From JAGPUQ01 sp049325095 (GTDB taxonomy: Bacteria; Pseudomonadota; Gammaproteobacteria; Pseudomonadales; Porticoccaceae): a stretch of DNA of 64,000 nucleotides. The notes below the pieces were generated by a model. The model was given only the letters and a program-made list of their open reading frames with translations. It had not been told where the DNA came from and ran no database searches. This document shows positions 40,705-49,396 of the stretch, in pieces (the stretch's first letter is position 1; every line of letters starts with the position of its first letter). Location of the stretch: the NCBI GenBank assembly GCA_049325095.1, contig JBMOPO010000033.1, positions 1 through 64,000 of the forward strand, in the 5' to 3' direction. The position numbers were made by a program, and so were the translations under genes.

Positions 40705-41451
40705 ATGCACGCCAACCCCGCCACCCCGCCCGAGCGCGACCGCCCGCTGCTCGACCTCGGGCTCAATATCATCGCGCCCACCCTGGTCCTCACCCAACTG
40801 AGTGGCGATCAGGCGCTGGGAACCACCTGGGCGCTGCTCGCGGCGCTGGCCTTTCCGCTCGGCTACGGCGCCTGGGATTTCCGGCGGCGGCGCAGGTACA
40901 ACCTGTTTTCCACCCTGGGCCTGGTCAGCGTACTGCTCACCGGCGGCATCAGCCTGCTCGAACTGCCGCCCCGCTATCTGGCCGTCAAGGAGGCCGCGAT
41001 CCCGGGCCTGCTCGGCATCGCCGTGCTGGCCTCCCTGAAAACGCGCTGGCCGCTGGTGCGCAACCTGCTGTTCAACGACGCGGTGCTGAATACCAGGCGC
41101 ATCGAGTCCGCGCTGGCCGCGCGCGGTACCACGGCCGGCTTCGAGCGGGCCATCGACCGCGCCACCTGGCTGCTGGCAGCCTCGTTCTTCCTGTCGTCGC
41201 TGCTCAACTATGTTCTGGCCAGCACCCTGGTCACCGCTGCCGCCGGCAGCGTCGAGTACAACCAGCAACTGGGACGCCTGACCGCGCTGAGCTATCCGCT
41301 GATCGCGCTGCCGGCCACCGCGGTCATGGCCGGCGTGCTGTTCTACCTGTTCCGCCGCCTCACCCGGCTCACCGGCCTGGCATTCGAGGATATCGTTCGC
41401 GGATCCTCCCCCGATCCCGAAGCAGCCAGGGATCGCTCATGTGGTACCTGA
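40705..41451 (+). CDS. VC0807-like multi-spanning membrane protein
   Basis: A 248-residue protein with six or so transmembrane helices (for example ALLAALAFPLGYGAWDF, LFSTLGLVSVLLTGGISLL, AASFFLSSLLNYVLA, LIALPATAVMAGVLFYLF). The pattern DLGLNIIAPTL at the start and NTRRIE after the fourth helix match the VC0807/intracellular-septation-like family of unknown role. I prefer ATG 40705 (GGAG five bases upstream) to one 15 bases earlier. Confidence 0.7.
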   Translation: MHANPATPPERDRPLLDLGLNIIAPTLVLTQLSGDQALGTTWALLAALAFPLGYGAWDFRRRRRYNLFSTLGLVSVLLTGGISLLELPPRYLAVKEAAIPGLLGIAVLASLKTRWPLVRNLLFNDAVLNTRRIESALAARGTTAGFERAIDRATWLLAASFFLSSLLNYVLASTLVTAAAGSVEYNQQLGRLTALSYPLIALPATAVMAGVLFYLFRRLTRLTGLAFEDIVRGSSPDPEAARDRSCGT

Positions 41452-41738
41452 TCCTCGCCGAGGATCGACCCGCCAGCCTGGCGGCGCGCCTGCGCGCCCG
41501 GCCCGCCCACCTCGCCCGGCTGGAAGCGCTGCGCGATGCGGGGCGGCTGCTGGTGGCCGGGCCCACCCCGGCCATCGACAGCGAACATCCGGAGGCCGCC
41601 GGCTTCACGGGCAGCCTGGTGATCGCCGAGTTCCCGTCGCTGGCGGACGCCCGCGCCTGGGCCGATGCGGACCCCTATGTCGCCGCCGAAGTCTATGCCT
41701 CGGTCAATGTGAAACCCTTCAAGAGAGTTCTGCCCTGA
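41439..41738 (+). CDS. yciI: YciI-family protein
   Basis: A 99-residue single-domain YciI/YCII protein: MWYLILAEDRPASLAARLRA, a conserved histidine in RPAHLARLEAL, GRLLVAGPTPA and the DPYVAAEVYASVNVKPF end. The fold is a dimeric alpha/beta barrel resembling muconolactone isomerase; the histidine-aspartate pair suggests catalysis of unknown kind. It overlaps the neighbours at both ends by 13 and 1 bases. Confidence 0.88.
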   Translation: MWYLILAEDRPASLAARLRARPAHLARLEALRDAGRLLVAGPTPAIDSEHPEAAGFTGSLVIAEFPSLADARAWADADPYVAAEVYASVNVKPFKRVLP

Positions 41739-42427
41739 TGCGCCCCCCGAGCCGGAACCGGCGGCTGGCCGGCGCCGCCGCGGCGTTCGCCCTGTGGTCG
41801 ATGCCGGCGCCGGACATCCAGGCGGCGACCGCCTACATCATCGACGAAGTCCGGGTTTCCCTGCGCGCGTCGCCCTGCCGGGACTGCCCGATCCTGCACC
41901 AGGGGCTGAAGTCCGGCGCCCGGCTGGAAGTTTCCGGTTCCAGCGACGGCTGGAGCCGGGTGACGACCGCCGACGGGGTCGAGGGCTGGGTGCCCAGCAG
42001 GTACCTGACCGACCAGCCGATCGCCCGCGAACAGTTGGAGGCCCTGCGCCAGGAGCTGGACCGGCTGCGCGCGGAAAACGGCGCGCTGCGCGAACGCCTC
42101 GGCCAGGCGGACGGCGCGGCCGCACCGCAGCCCGGAGCGATCGGGGCGCTGTCTGAAGCGGCGGGTCTCGGCGGGGGATTCGCGGCCGGCGCGACAGCGG
42201 CCGGCGACGGCTCGCCACTCCATGCCCAGAACCAGGAACTGCTGAAGAACAATCGCATCCTGCAGTCCGAGGTCGATGTGCTCCGCGCCCGCCTCGAGCA
42301 ACTGGAGAGCAGCGAGTTGCAGCGCTGGTTCTTTTACGGGGGTCTCCTGGTCGCGCTCGGCGCCCTGTTGAGCGCCGTGCTGCCCCGCCTCAAACCCAAG
42401 CGCAGAGGATATTCGGAATGGCGTTGA
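41738..42427 (+). CDS. SH3-domain membrane protein (YgiM/TIGR04211 type)
   Basis: A 229-residue protein with an N-terminal signal (to about residue 29), a bacterial SH3 domain (YIIDEVRVSLRASPC, GWVPSRYL), a coiled coil with heptads (REQLEALRQELDRLRAEN and later ILQSEVDVLRARLEQLE) and a C-terminal transmembrane helix before a basic RLKPKRRGYSEWR tail. Members sit in the envelope with the SH3 domain in the periplasm. It overlaps yciI by one base (TGATG). Confidence 0.8.
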   Translation: MRPPSRNRRLAGAAAAFALWSMPAPDIQAATAYIIDEVRVSLRASPCRDCPILHQGLKSGARLEVSGSSDGWSRVTTADGVEGWVPSRYLTDQPIAREQLEALRQELDRLRAENGALRERLGQADGAAAPQPGAIGALSEAAGLGGGFAAGATAAGDGSPLHAQNQELLKNNRILQSEVDVLRARLEQLESSELQRWFFYGGLLVALGALLSAVLPRLKPKRRGYSEWR

Positions 42428-43038
42428 AATTTAGCACCCTGCTCGCCCTCACCGGCCTGTGGCTGGCGGCACCGGCCGCACTGGCCGCCGACCCCGCGGC
42501 CGCCGGCAATCCCGAGGTGGTGCTGCGCACCAGCGCGGGCGAGGTCCGCATCGCCCTGGCACCGGAGCGGGCCCCCAGGACCGTGGCCAACTTCCTGCAT
42601 CTGGTCGACAGCGGGTTCTACACCGGGCTGCAATTCCATCGGGTGGTGGCCGGCTTCGTGGTCCAGGGCGGCGGCTTCGACGCCGACCGCAAGCCCCGGG
42701 AAAGCGGCGCGACGGTGGTCAATGAATCGGTCGGCGGGCTGAGCAACGCGCGCGGCACCATCGCCATGGCCCGGCGCCAGGATCCGGACAGCGCCAGCGC
42801 CCAGTTCTACTTCAACCTCGCCGACAACCGGTATCTCGACGCGCAGGGCGACCGGCCCGGCTATACGGTGTTCGGCCGCGTGGTGGCGGGCATGGAAGTG
42901 CTCGACCGCATCGCCGCCGCCGAGGTGACCGATGCCGGCGGGGCCTTCGCCCAGGTACCGCGCGAACCGGTGCTGATCCTGGAGGCCCGGCGCGCAGCGC
43001 CGGCAGCCGATGACGGCGCTCAGCGTCAACCTCAATAA
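42418..43038 (+). CDS. ppiA: exported cyclophilin-type peptidyl-prolyl isomerase
   Basis: A 206-residue cyclophilin with a signal peptide cleaved near LAADP. Active-site features are FHRVVAGFVVQGGGF, AMARRQDPDSASAQFYFNL and GYTVFGRVVAGM. It speeds proline isomerisation in folding periplasmic proteins. It overlaps the SH3 gene by 10 bases and pdxJ by 29. Confidence 0.9.
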   Translation: MALKFSTLLALTGLWLAAPAALAADPAAAGNPEVVLRTSAGEVRIALAPERAPRTVANFLHLVDSGFYTGLQFHRVVAGFVVQGGGFDADRKPRESGATVVNESVGGLSNARGTIAMARRQDPDSASAQFYFNLADNRYLDAQGDRPGYTVFGRVVAGMEVLDRIAAAEVTDAGGAFAQVPREPVLILEARRAAPAADDGAQRQPQ

Positions 43039-43759
43039 GATCGCGCTGCTGCGCAATTCGCGGCCCGGCAACCATCCGGACGTGGTCGCCCACGGCGCGG
43101 TGTGCCTGGACGCCGGCGCCGGCGGCATCACGGTGCACCCGCGCCCCGACCGGCGCCACATCCGCGCCGAGGACGTGCGCGCGCTGGCCGCGCTGGTGGC
43201 CGCCCGGCCGGGCCGCGAATTCAACATCGAGGGCAATCCCTTCGCACCGGCGGCGCCCGGCTACCCCGGCCTGCTGGCCCTGCTGGAGGAGGTCCGCCCT
43301 CACCAGTGCACCCTGGTGCCGGACGCCGCCGCGCAGTTGACTTCCGACCACGGGTTCGATCTGCGCCGCGACGGCGAGGCGCTGCGCCCGGTGCTGGCCC
43401 GCTGCCGGGAGCTCGGCGTGCGCGTCAGCCTGTTCCTCGACCCCGACCCCGACCAGATCGCCCGCGCCGCGGAGCTGGGCGCGGCGCGCATCGAGCTCTA
43501 CACCGGGCCCTATGCCGCCGCCTGGGCCGTGGGGCGCGGCAGCGCGGAACTCGAGCGCTACCGGGCCGCCGCCGCCCGCGCCGGCGCCCTGGGCCTGGGA
43601 GTCAACGCCGGTCACGATCTCAACCTGGACAATCTGGGCGCCTTCGCGCGGGCCATCCCGGGTCTGCTGGAAGTCTCGATCGGCCATGCCCTGATCGTGG
43701 ATGCCATCGCCATGGGCCTCGACCGCGCGGTGCGCGCCTACCGCGGCTGTCTCGGCTGA
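43010..43759 (+). CDS. pdxJ: pyridoxine 5'-phosphate synthase
   Basis: A 249-residue TIM-barrel enzyme that condenses 1-deoxyxylulose 5-phosphate and aminoacetone phosphate to PNP. The start LSVNLNKIALLRNSRPGNHPD, HPRPDRRHIRAED, FNIEGNP, CTLVPD and AGHDLNLDNL are all present. It is placed after ppiA rather than the common recO-pdxJ-acpS context. Confidence 0.95.
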   Translation: MTALSVNLNKIALLRNSRPGNHPDVVAHGAVCLDAGAGGITVHPRPDRRHIRAEDVRALAALVAARPGREFNIEGNPFAPAAPGYPGLLALLEEVRPHQCTLVPDAAAQLTSDHGFDLRRDGEALRPVLARCRELGVRVSLFLDPDPDQIARAAELGAARIELYTGPYAAAWAVGRGSAELERYRAAAARAGALGLGVNAGHDLNLDNLGAFARAIPGLLEVSIGHALIVDAIAMGLDRAVRAYRGCLG

Positions 43760-43776
43760 ACCATGCCGGCGCCCCG

Positions 43777-44550
43777 GTGACCTACGCCGACAGAAAAAGA
43801 TTCTACGAGCGCCTGATCACGGTCTACGGGCGCAAGCCGGTGCTCGAGGCACTGCGCGATCCGGAGCTGCGCGTGCACCGGCTGCACCTGGCGCGCAGCA
43901 ATCGCGGCGATGCGACCATCGCCGAACTGCGGGCGCTGGCCGCCGGCCGCGGCATCGAGATTCGCGAGCACAGCCGCGAGGAACTGGCGCGCATTTCCCG
44001 GAACGGCCGCCAGGACCAGGGGGTGGCCGCCGATCTCGACTGCCCCAGCCATCGCGATTGGCGGGAACTGCTCGCGGCCCCGCCCGGGCGCCTGGCACTG
44101 GTGGCCCTCGACCGGGTCACCAATCCGCAGAACCTGGGCATGATCATCCGCACCCTGTGCGCGAGCCCCCTCGACGGCCTGCTGCTGCCCCGCCAGGGCT
44201 GCGCGCCCCTGTCGCCCCTGGTCATCAAGGCCAGTGCCGGGACCCTGTTCCGCTGCCCGCTGTGGCGCTGCGAGGCGCTGCCCGCGGCATTGCGCGAGCT
44301 CGCCGCCGCGGGTGCCGAGATCGCGGTACTGGAGGCCGCTGGCGCCACCCCGCTCGGCGAATACCGGCCGCCGGCGGCGGTGGTCTACGTGCTCGGCAAC
44401 GAAACCGAGGGCGTTTCGCCGGCGGTGGCCGGGCTGGCGCAGCGCCGGCTGCGCATCCCCATGGCGCGCGGTGTGGAATCGCTCAACGTCGCCGTCACCG
44501 CGGGTCTGATCGCCTTCCGCGCTCGGCTCGCCACACCGGAGTCCGGGTAG
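43777..44550 (+). CDS. SpoU-family rRNA/tRNA 2'-O-methyltransferase
   Basis: A 257-residue TrmH/SpoU methylase. An N-terminal substrate-binding domain (VYGRKPVLEALRDPELRVH) precedes the knotted SAM domain with NPQNLGMIIRTL, KASAGTLFRCPL, VLGNETEGVSP and ARGVESLNVAVTAGL. It resembles RlmB and TsnR-type enzymes; the target nucleotide cannot be told. I chose GTG 43777, 18 bases after pdxJ; no ATG is available before the conserved domain. It runs 56 bases into the convergent MFS gene. Confidence 0.83.
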   Translation: MTYADRKRFYERLITVYGRKPVLEALRDPELRVHRLHLARSNRGDATIAELRALAAGRGIEIREHSREELARISRNGRQDQGVAADLDCPSHRDWRELLAAPPGRLALVALDRVTNPQNLGMIIRTLCASPLDGLLLPRQGCAPLSPLVIKASAGTLFRCPLWRCEALPAALRELAAAGAEIAVLEAAGATPLGEYRPPAAVVYVLGNETEGVSPAVAGLAQRRLRIPMARGVESLNVAVTAGLIAFRARLATPESG

Positions 44551-45715
44551 CCAGGGCCGCGGCCGCCAGGGTGCCGGCCCCGAGCAGGGCCAGCGCCGGC
44601 AGCACGCCGGCCGCGGCGACCACCTCCCCGGTGAGCCAGGCGCCGATCGGCGCGGTCCCGAAGAAGGCGAGCTGGTACACCGACACCACCCGGGAGCGGT
44701 GCGTCTCGGGCGCCAGCGTGTGGGTCAGCACCCGGCCCAGGGTGATCGCCTGCCCCGAGAACACGCCCCAGACCACCACTGCCGGGAACAGGGCCCAGGT
44801 CGGCAGCTGGCAGGCCATCGCGGCCAGAATCAGGCCGCGGCCGAGCAGGCTGGCGATCAGCCTGCGCCCGGGCCGCGCCAGCGCCGCGCCGCGGCGGATG
44901 AACAGCAGATTGGCCGCCAGGACCCCCAGGGTGAAGCACAATTGCACAGTGGCAAACAGCCCGGAGCCGCCCTGATAGATTTCGCGGACCATCACCGGAA
45001 CCGCGACCAGATAGGCGCCGAAGCCGAAAAACCCGGTGATGCTGACCACCAGCATCAGAGTCCGCAGGCGGGGCGTTCGCCATACTTCGGCCAGCCCGGA
45101 CCACACGCCGCTGCGGCTTCCCCGGGCCCCGGACTGGCGTCCCTCGGCGGCCGGCTGGCTGCGCGCGAACAGAGTGCCGGAGAGCAGGAACAGCGCCATC
45201 TGCACCACCAGCAACAGCGGCAGGCCGATGCGGTCGAACTGACCCGCGGCCAGGATGCCCAGGCTCTGCGCCGCGAACTGGACGAAGGTCGACTGGGCCA
45301 CCGCGCGCTGCAGATCGGCTCCGCACAACTGGGGCAGCAGGCCCTCCCGGGCCGGCTGGACAAAGGCGGTGATGGTGCCGTAACCGACGCCGAACAGGAG
45401 CAGCAGCGGATAATCCAGCCGGCCGGCGAGCGCCGCCCACAGCAGGATGCCGCAGGGCAGCGCGTACAGCCGGAACAGGGTGCGCAGGTAAGTGCCGAGG
45501 TGGCGGTTGTCGGAGATCGCCCCGCCCAGCAGGATCAGCAGCAGGCTCGGGACCAGCACCGCGGTCTGGGCCAGACCGACCCGGTCGGGGGGCGCGTCGA
45601 GCAGCCCCACCAGGATCCAGGGAAACACCACCACCTGGAGACCCATGGCGGTGCCGCCGGCACCCACGCCGCTCAGGTACCAGTGGAATCGCCGCGCCGG
45701 CGGCCGCTCGATCAC
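44495..45715 (-). CDS. MFS transporter
   Basis: A 406-residue major-facilitator protein with about twelve transmembrane helices, a FGVGYGTITAFVQPAREGLLPQL segment after helix 5 and an intracellular basic loop near RSGVWSGLAEVWRTPRLR. It is related to the enterobactin/antibiotic-exporter branch (DHA3 type), substrate unknown. GTG 45715 is my choice, since upstream codons lack hydrophobic or conserved sequence. Its 3' end overlaps the methylase gene by 56 bases. Confidence 0.78.
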   Translation of the reverse strand: MIERPPARRFHWYLSGVGAGGTAMGLQVVVFPWILVGLLDAPPDRVGLAQTAVLVPSLLLILLGGAISDNRHLGTYLRTLFRLYALPCGILLWAALAGRLDYPLLLLFGVGYGTITAFVQPAREGLLPQLCGADLQRAVAQSTFVQFAAQSLGILAAGQFDRIGLPLLLVVQMALFLLSGTLFARSQPAAEGRQSGARGSRSGVWSGLAEVWRTPRLRTLMLVVSITGFFGFGAYLVAVPVMVREIYQGGSGLFATVQLCFTLGVLAANLLFIRRGAALARPGRRLIASLLGRGLILAAMACQLPTWALFPAVVVWGVFSGQAITLGRVLTHTLAPETHRSRVVSVYQLAFFGTAPIGAWLTGEVVAAAGVLPALALLGAGTLAAAALATRTPVWRAERGRRSDPR

Positions 45716-45785
45716 CTCCGGCCCGCCTCGGGACCGGTGTGAGCCGGTCGGCGCGCAACCGTGGCTCGCGGTGCGCCGCCCCGGC

Positions 45786-46199
45786 TCAGAGCTCCCGGCT
45801 CCATTCGCAGCGCACCCGCAGCCGCCCGTCGCCGGGCCGATGGCAGTCGCCGGTGCTCTCCCAGTGAAAGGCATGGGTGCCGGACAATTCGGTCTCCAGG
45901 TGCACCGTGGCCGATACCCAGTACATCCGTTCCAGCAGGGTCTCGAATTCCCGCATCCACAGCTCCCATTCGTATTCGATGCCCCGGTAGGCGGCGCCGA
46001 AGTGGACCACTTCGGTATGGGGGCCGTTGAGCAGCAGCGAACCCCGTGCGGTGCCGAACATCTCGCGCCAGATCAGCGGCCAGGTCTCGGCCGCCGGCAA
46101 CGCCTCGATCGCCTCCTGGTTGGCGCGCAGATGCCGGAGCGCGTCGGCCGCGGTCACACAGTCCTTGATGCAGCCGTAGATGACGGCTTCACCGTCCAT
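45786..46199 (-). CDS. unknown 137-residue protein
   Basis: A soluble alpha/beta protein: a helical first half (IYGCIKDCVTAADALRHLR, LPLIWREMF-like) and a second half rich in aromatic strands (VVHFGAAYRGIEYEWELW, MYWVSATVHLETELSGTHAF). I do not recognise the family. It stands alone between the MFS gene and ligA with gaps of about 70 and 84 bases. Codon use is host-like. Confidence 0.6.
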   Translation of the reverse strand: MDGEAVIYGCIKDCVTAADALRHLRANQEAIEALPAAETWPLIWREMFGTARGSLLLNGPHTEVVHFGAAYRGIEYEWELWMREFETLLERMYWVSATVHLETELSGTHAFHWESTGDCHRPGDGRLRVRCEWSREL

Positions 46200-46283
46200 T
46201 CCGATACTCCCGAAGGCAGGCTCCAGCGGCGGCCGGCGCGCCCGCCGCCCGCCACCGGCAGGGCCCCGCGCCGCGCCCGCTTT

Positions 46284-48320
46284 TCAAAGCCCGGCATTGT
46301 ATTGCAGCCGCCGCAGAAACTCCGCCTCGTCGATGACCTCGATCCCCAGCTCCCGCGCCCGGGCCAGCTTGGACCCGGCGCGCGCGCCCGCCACCACCAC
46401 CGCGGTCTGCCGCGAGACACTGCCCGCGACGCTGGCACCCAGCGCCTCCAGCCGCTCGCGGGCCTGCTCCCGAGTCAGGCTCTCCAGGGTGCCGGTAAGC
46501 ACCCAGGTCTGTCCGGCGAGCGGCAGCGCCCCGGCGGCGGCCGGCGCCTCCGGCCACTCGATGCCCGCCGCCAGGAGCTCCTCGATCACCGCCCGGTTGT
46601 CGGGATTGTCGAAGAAGGCGCGCACATGGCCCGCCACCACCGGGCCGATGTCGCGCACCTGCTGCAGGCGCTCCGCAGGCGCCGCCAGCAGCGCCGCCAG
46701 GGAGCCGAACTCCCGCGCCAGGATCCGCGCCGTCGCCTGGCCGACCTCGCGGATCCCCAGTGCGTACAGGAACCGCGCCAATGTGGTGTGCCGGGAGGCG
46801 TCGATCGCGGCGAGCAGCTTGTCGGCCGATTTTTCGGCCAGGCGGTCCAGGCCGAGCAGTTGATCGCGCCGCAGCCGGTAGAGATCGGCCACCGTCCGCA
46901 CCAGATCCCGCGCCACCAGTTGTTCCACCAGCTTCTCGCCCAGCCCCTCGATGTCCATGGCCTCGCGGCTGGCGAAATGGAGAAGGCTCTGCCGGCGCTG
47001 GGCCGGGCATACCAGACCGCCGGTACAGCGCACCACCACCTCGCCGCTGGGGCGCTCCAGCGGCGATCCACAGGCCGGGCAGCGCTCGGGGAGCGGGATC
47101 GGGCGGGCATCCGGGGGCCGCAGCTCCGTCATCACCCGCACCACTTGGGGAATCACGTCGCCGGCGCGGCGCACCACCAGGGTGTCGCCGATCCGGGCGC
47201 CCAGACGCTCGAGCTCGTCGAAGTTGTGGAGGCTGGCGTTGGCGACCGTCACGCCGCCGACGAACACCGGCCGCAGGCGCGCCACCGGCGTCAGGGCCCC
47301 GGTACGACCGACCTGGAACTCGACCCCTTCGAGCACCGTGGTCGCCTCCTCGGCGGGAAACTTGCACGCGACCGCCCAGCGCGGTGCGCGCGCCGCGAAC
47401 CCCAGTTGGCGCTGCCAGTCGATCCGGTCCACCTTGAACACCGCACCGTCGATCGCGTAATCCAGCGCGCGGCGCCGGGTCTCCAGGCGCCCGAAGTAGG
47501 CGATGGCCGCGTCCACCGTGGGCGCGAGCTCCAGCAGCGGACTGACCGGAAACCCCCAGTCGCGCAGCTGCGCGAGCAGCGCCATCTGGGTAGCGGGCTC
47601 ACCCCAGCCCTCCACCGCGCCGACCCCGTAGGCGCAGAACCGCAGCGGCCGCGCTGCGGTGACGCGGGGATCCAGTTGCCGCAGGCTGCCGGCGGCGGCG
47701 TTGCGGGGGTTGACGAACACCCGCTCGCCGGCCTGCTCGGCGCGGGCGTTGAGTTCGGCGAAGCCCCGCAGGGACAGGTAGACCTCGCCGCGCACCTCGA
47801 TCAGCGCCGGTACCGGCTTGCCGGCCAGCCGCAACGGGATGCTGGCGAGGGTTTTCAGATTGGCGGTGATGTCCTCGCCGGTCTCGCCGTCGCCGCGGGT
47901 CGCACCGCTCGCCAGCAGGCCCTCCCGATAGCACAGATTGACCGCCAGGCCATCGAACTTGGGCTCGCAGACATAGGCCGGCGCAGCGTCGCCGCCCAGC
48001 CGCTCCCGCACCCGGCGATCGAAATCCCGCAGCTCCGCCGCGCTGAAGGCATTGTCCAGCGACAGCATCGGCTGCAGGTGGCGCAGCGGCGCAAAATGCG
48101 TCGAGGGCGCCGCCCCCACCCGCTGGGTGGGCGAGTCGGGGGTGCGCAGCTCCGGGTACTCGGCTTCGATCTGCTGCAGGCGCCGCAGCAGACTGTCGTA
48201 TTCGGCGTCGCTGATCCTGGGATTGTCGTGGACGTAGTAGCTGATGTTGTGGGCATGCAACTGCTCGCGCAGCGCCGCCGCCTCGCGCCGCACCGCCGCC
48301 GCAGGCCGCTCACTGCCCAC
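46284..48320 (-). CDS. ligA: NAD-dependent DNA ligase
   Basis: A 678-residue ligase. Order: Ia domain, adenylation domain with the nucleophilic lysine in CEPKFDGLAV (phenylalanine replaces the common leucine of KLDG), OB fold, a four-cysteine zinc finger (CPACG ... CTGGLVCP), helix-hairpin-helix repeats (LLGLDRLAEKSADKLLAAI and others) and a C-terminal BRCT domain (LPLAGQTWVLTGTL). It seals nicks with NAD in replication. Its start overlaps zipA by 11 bases. Confidence 0.96.
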   Translation of the reverse strand: MGSERPAAAVRREAAALREQLHAHNISYYVHDNPRISDAEYDSLLRRLQQIEAEYPELRTPDSPTQRVGAAPSTHFAPLRHLQPMLSLDNAFSAAELRDFDRRVRERLGGDAAPAYVCEPKFDGLAVNLCYREGLLASGATRGDGETGEDITANLKTLASIPLRLAGKPVPALIEVRGEVYLSLRGFAELNARAEQAGERVFVNPRNAAAGSLRQLDPRVTAARPLRFCAYGVGAVEGWGEPATQMALLAQLRDWGFPVSPLLELAPTVDAAIAYFGRLETRRRALDYAIDGAVFKVDRIDWQRQLGFAARAPRWAVACKFPAEEATTVLEGVEFQVGRTGALTPVARLRPVFVGGVTVANASLHNFDELERLGARIGDTLVVRRAGDVIPQVVRVMTELRPPDARPIPLPERCPACGSPLERPSGEVVVRCTGGLVCPAQRRQSLLHFASREAMDIEGLGEKLVEQLVARDLVRTVADLYRLRRDQLLGLDRLAEKSADKLLAAIDASRHTTLARFLYALGIREVGQATARILAREFGSLAALLAAPAERLQQVRDIGPVVAGHVRAFFDNPDNRAVIEELLAAGIEWPEAPAAAGALPLAGQTWVLTGTLESLTREQARERLEALGASVAGSVSRQTAVVVAGARAGSKLARARELGIEVIDEAEFLRRLQYNAGL

Positions 48321-49368
48321 CGCTCGATCCGACGGTGCGGCGGCGCGCGCAGTCGAGAATGCGCTGGCGATAGTCCGCGATCACCTGCCGGGTCAGGGTG
48401 GAACGCTGCTCGTCGCAGAGTTCGGCCCCCAGGTCCGCGGCCACCCGGCGCGCCGTGGCAAGCATGTCGTCGAATGCCGCCAGCGGCTCCGGGGCATCAC
48501 CGATCACCAGAAAAAAGGCCACTCCCGGAGTCTGGAATTCGCCCACCCTGCCCTCGAAGGTGCCGGGTTTCACGGCATTGGCGACACTGAAAACCGGGGT
48601 CTTGAGATGTTCGCCGGAGAGCGCGAAGCGATGGAAGATGTGGCGCTCGCCGAACTCGAGCCCGACCTTCTGCAAGGCCTCGAACAGCGGCCGGGCGGCA
48701 AAGGTGCCGGCGTTGGGCGCCATCAGGTGCAGTACCACCGCCTCGATCGGCTCCGGCCCCGCGGTCGGGTCCCCGCCGCCGTTGAGGGTCCGCCCGCGCC
48801 GGCGGCCGGCCCGTTTGGGAGCGGCATCCGGCGGCGGCGCCGGTTCGCCGCGAAACAGCGGCAGATCCTCCTCGGTGAGGCGCTCGGCCACCAGGGGCTC
48901 GGGCTCGATGTGCCCGGCGTCAGGGGCCTCCGCCACCGCTGCGGCGGGCGGCTCCGCCTCCGCCCCGGCAGCCGCCGGCGGTTGATCCCGGTCGGCCTCC
49001 GCCGCGGCGACCGGCGGCGCCGCTTCCCCGGTGCCGGCAGGCTCGGCGCGCGGCCGCAGCCGTTCCAGAAACGGCGCGGTCCGCTTGGCGTACTCGGAAT
49101 CCGCAGTGCGGCGCAGTTGTTGCCCCAGCTCGGCGGTTTCATGATCATCCCGGTAGGCGACCACCCGGGCCCCGCCGGAAGGCAGCTCGCTGCTGATCAG
49201 CGGATCTTCCCCGGCTGCGTCGTCATCAAAGATCGGCTGCCGCCGCGGGCCCCGCAACACGCCCCGCCGGGCGGCGCGCATGCGCCGCACCCCGTCCAAC
49301 ACGATGCCGCATACCAGGAGGGCGCCCAGGACTATCAGGACCTCGCGCGGGCCAAACTCCATCGCCAC
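48310..49368 (-). CDS. zipA: cell division protein ZipA
   Basis: A 352-residue protein: N-terminal membrane helix (REVLIVLGALLVCGIVLDGV), a basic then proline/alanine-rich flexible linker (about 35-215), and a C-terminal FtsZ-binding domain (EAVVLHLMAPNAGTFAARPL to the end). It tethers FtsZ to the membrane. The smc-zipA-ligA order is characteristic of gammaproteobacteria. Confidence 0.93.
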   Translation of the reverse strand: MAMEFGPREVLIVLGALLVCGIVLDGVRRMRAARRGVLRGPRRQPIFDDDAAGEDPLISSELPSGGARVVAYRDDHETAELGQQLRRTADSEYAKRTAPFLERLRPRAEPAGTGEAAPPVAAAEADRDQPPAAAGAEAEPPAAAVAEAPDAGHIEPEPLVAERLTEEDLPLFRGEPAPPPDAAPKRAGRRRGRTLNGGGDPTAGPEPIEAVVLHLMAPNAGTFAARPLFEALQKVGLEFGERHIFHRFALSGEHLKTPVFSVANAVKPGTFEGRVGEFQTPGVAFFLVIGDAPEPLAAFDDMLATARRVAADLGAELCDEQRSTLTRQVIADYRQRILDCARRRTVGSSGGQ

Positions 49369-49396
49369 CTCGTCAGCGTCAGTTCTGTATCTCCGG

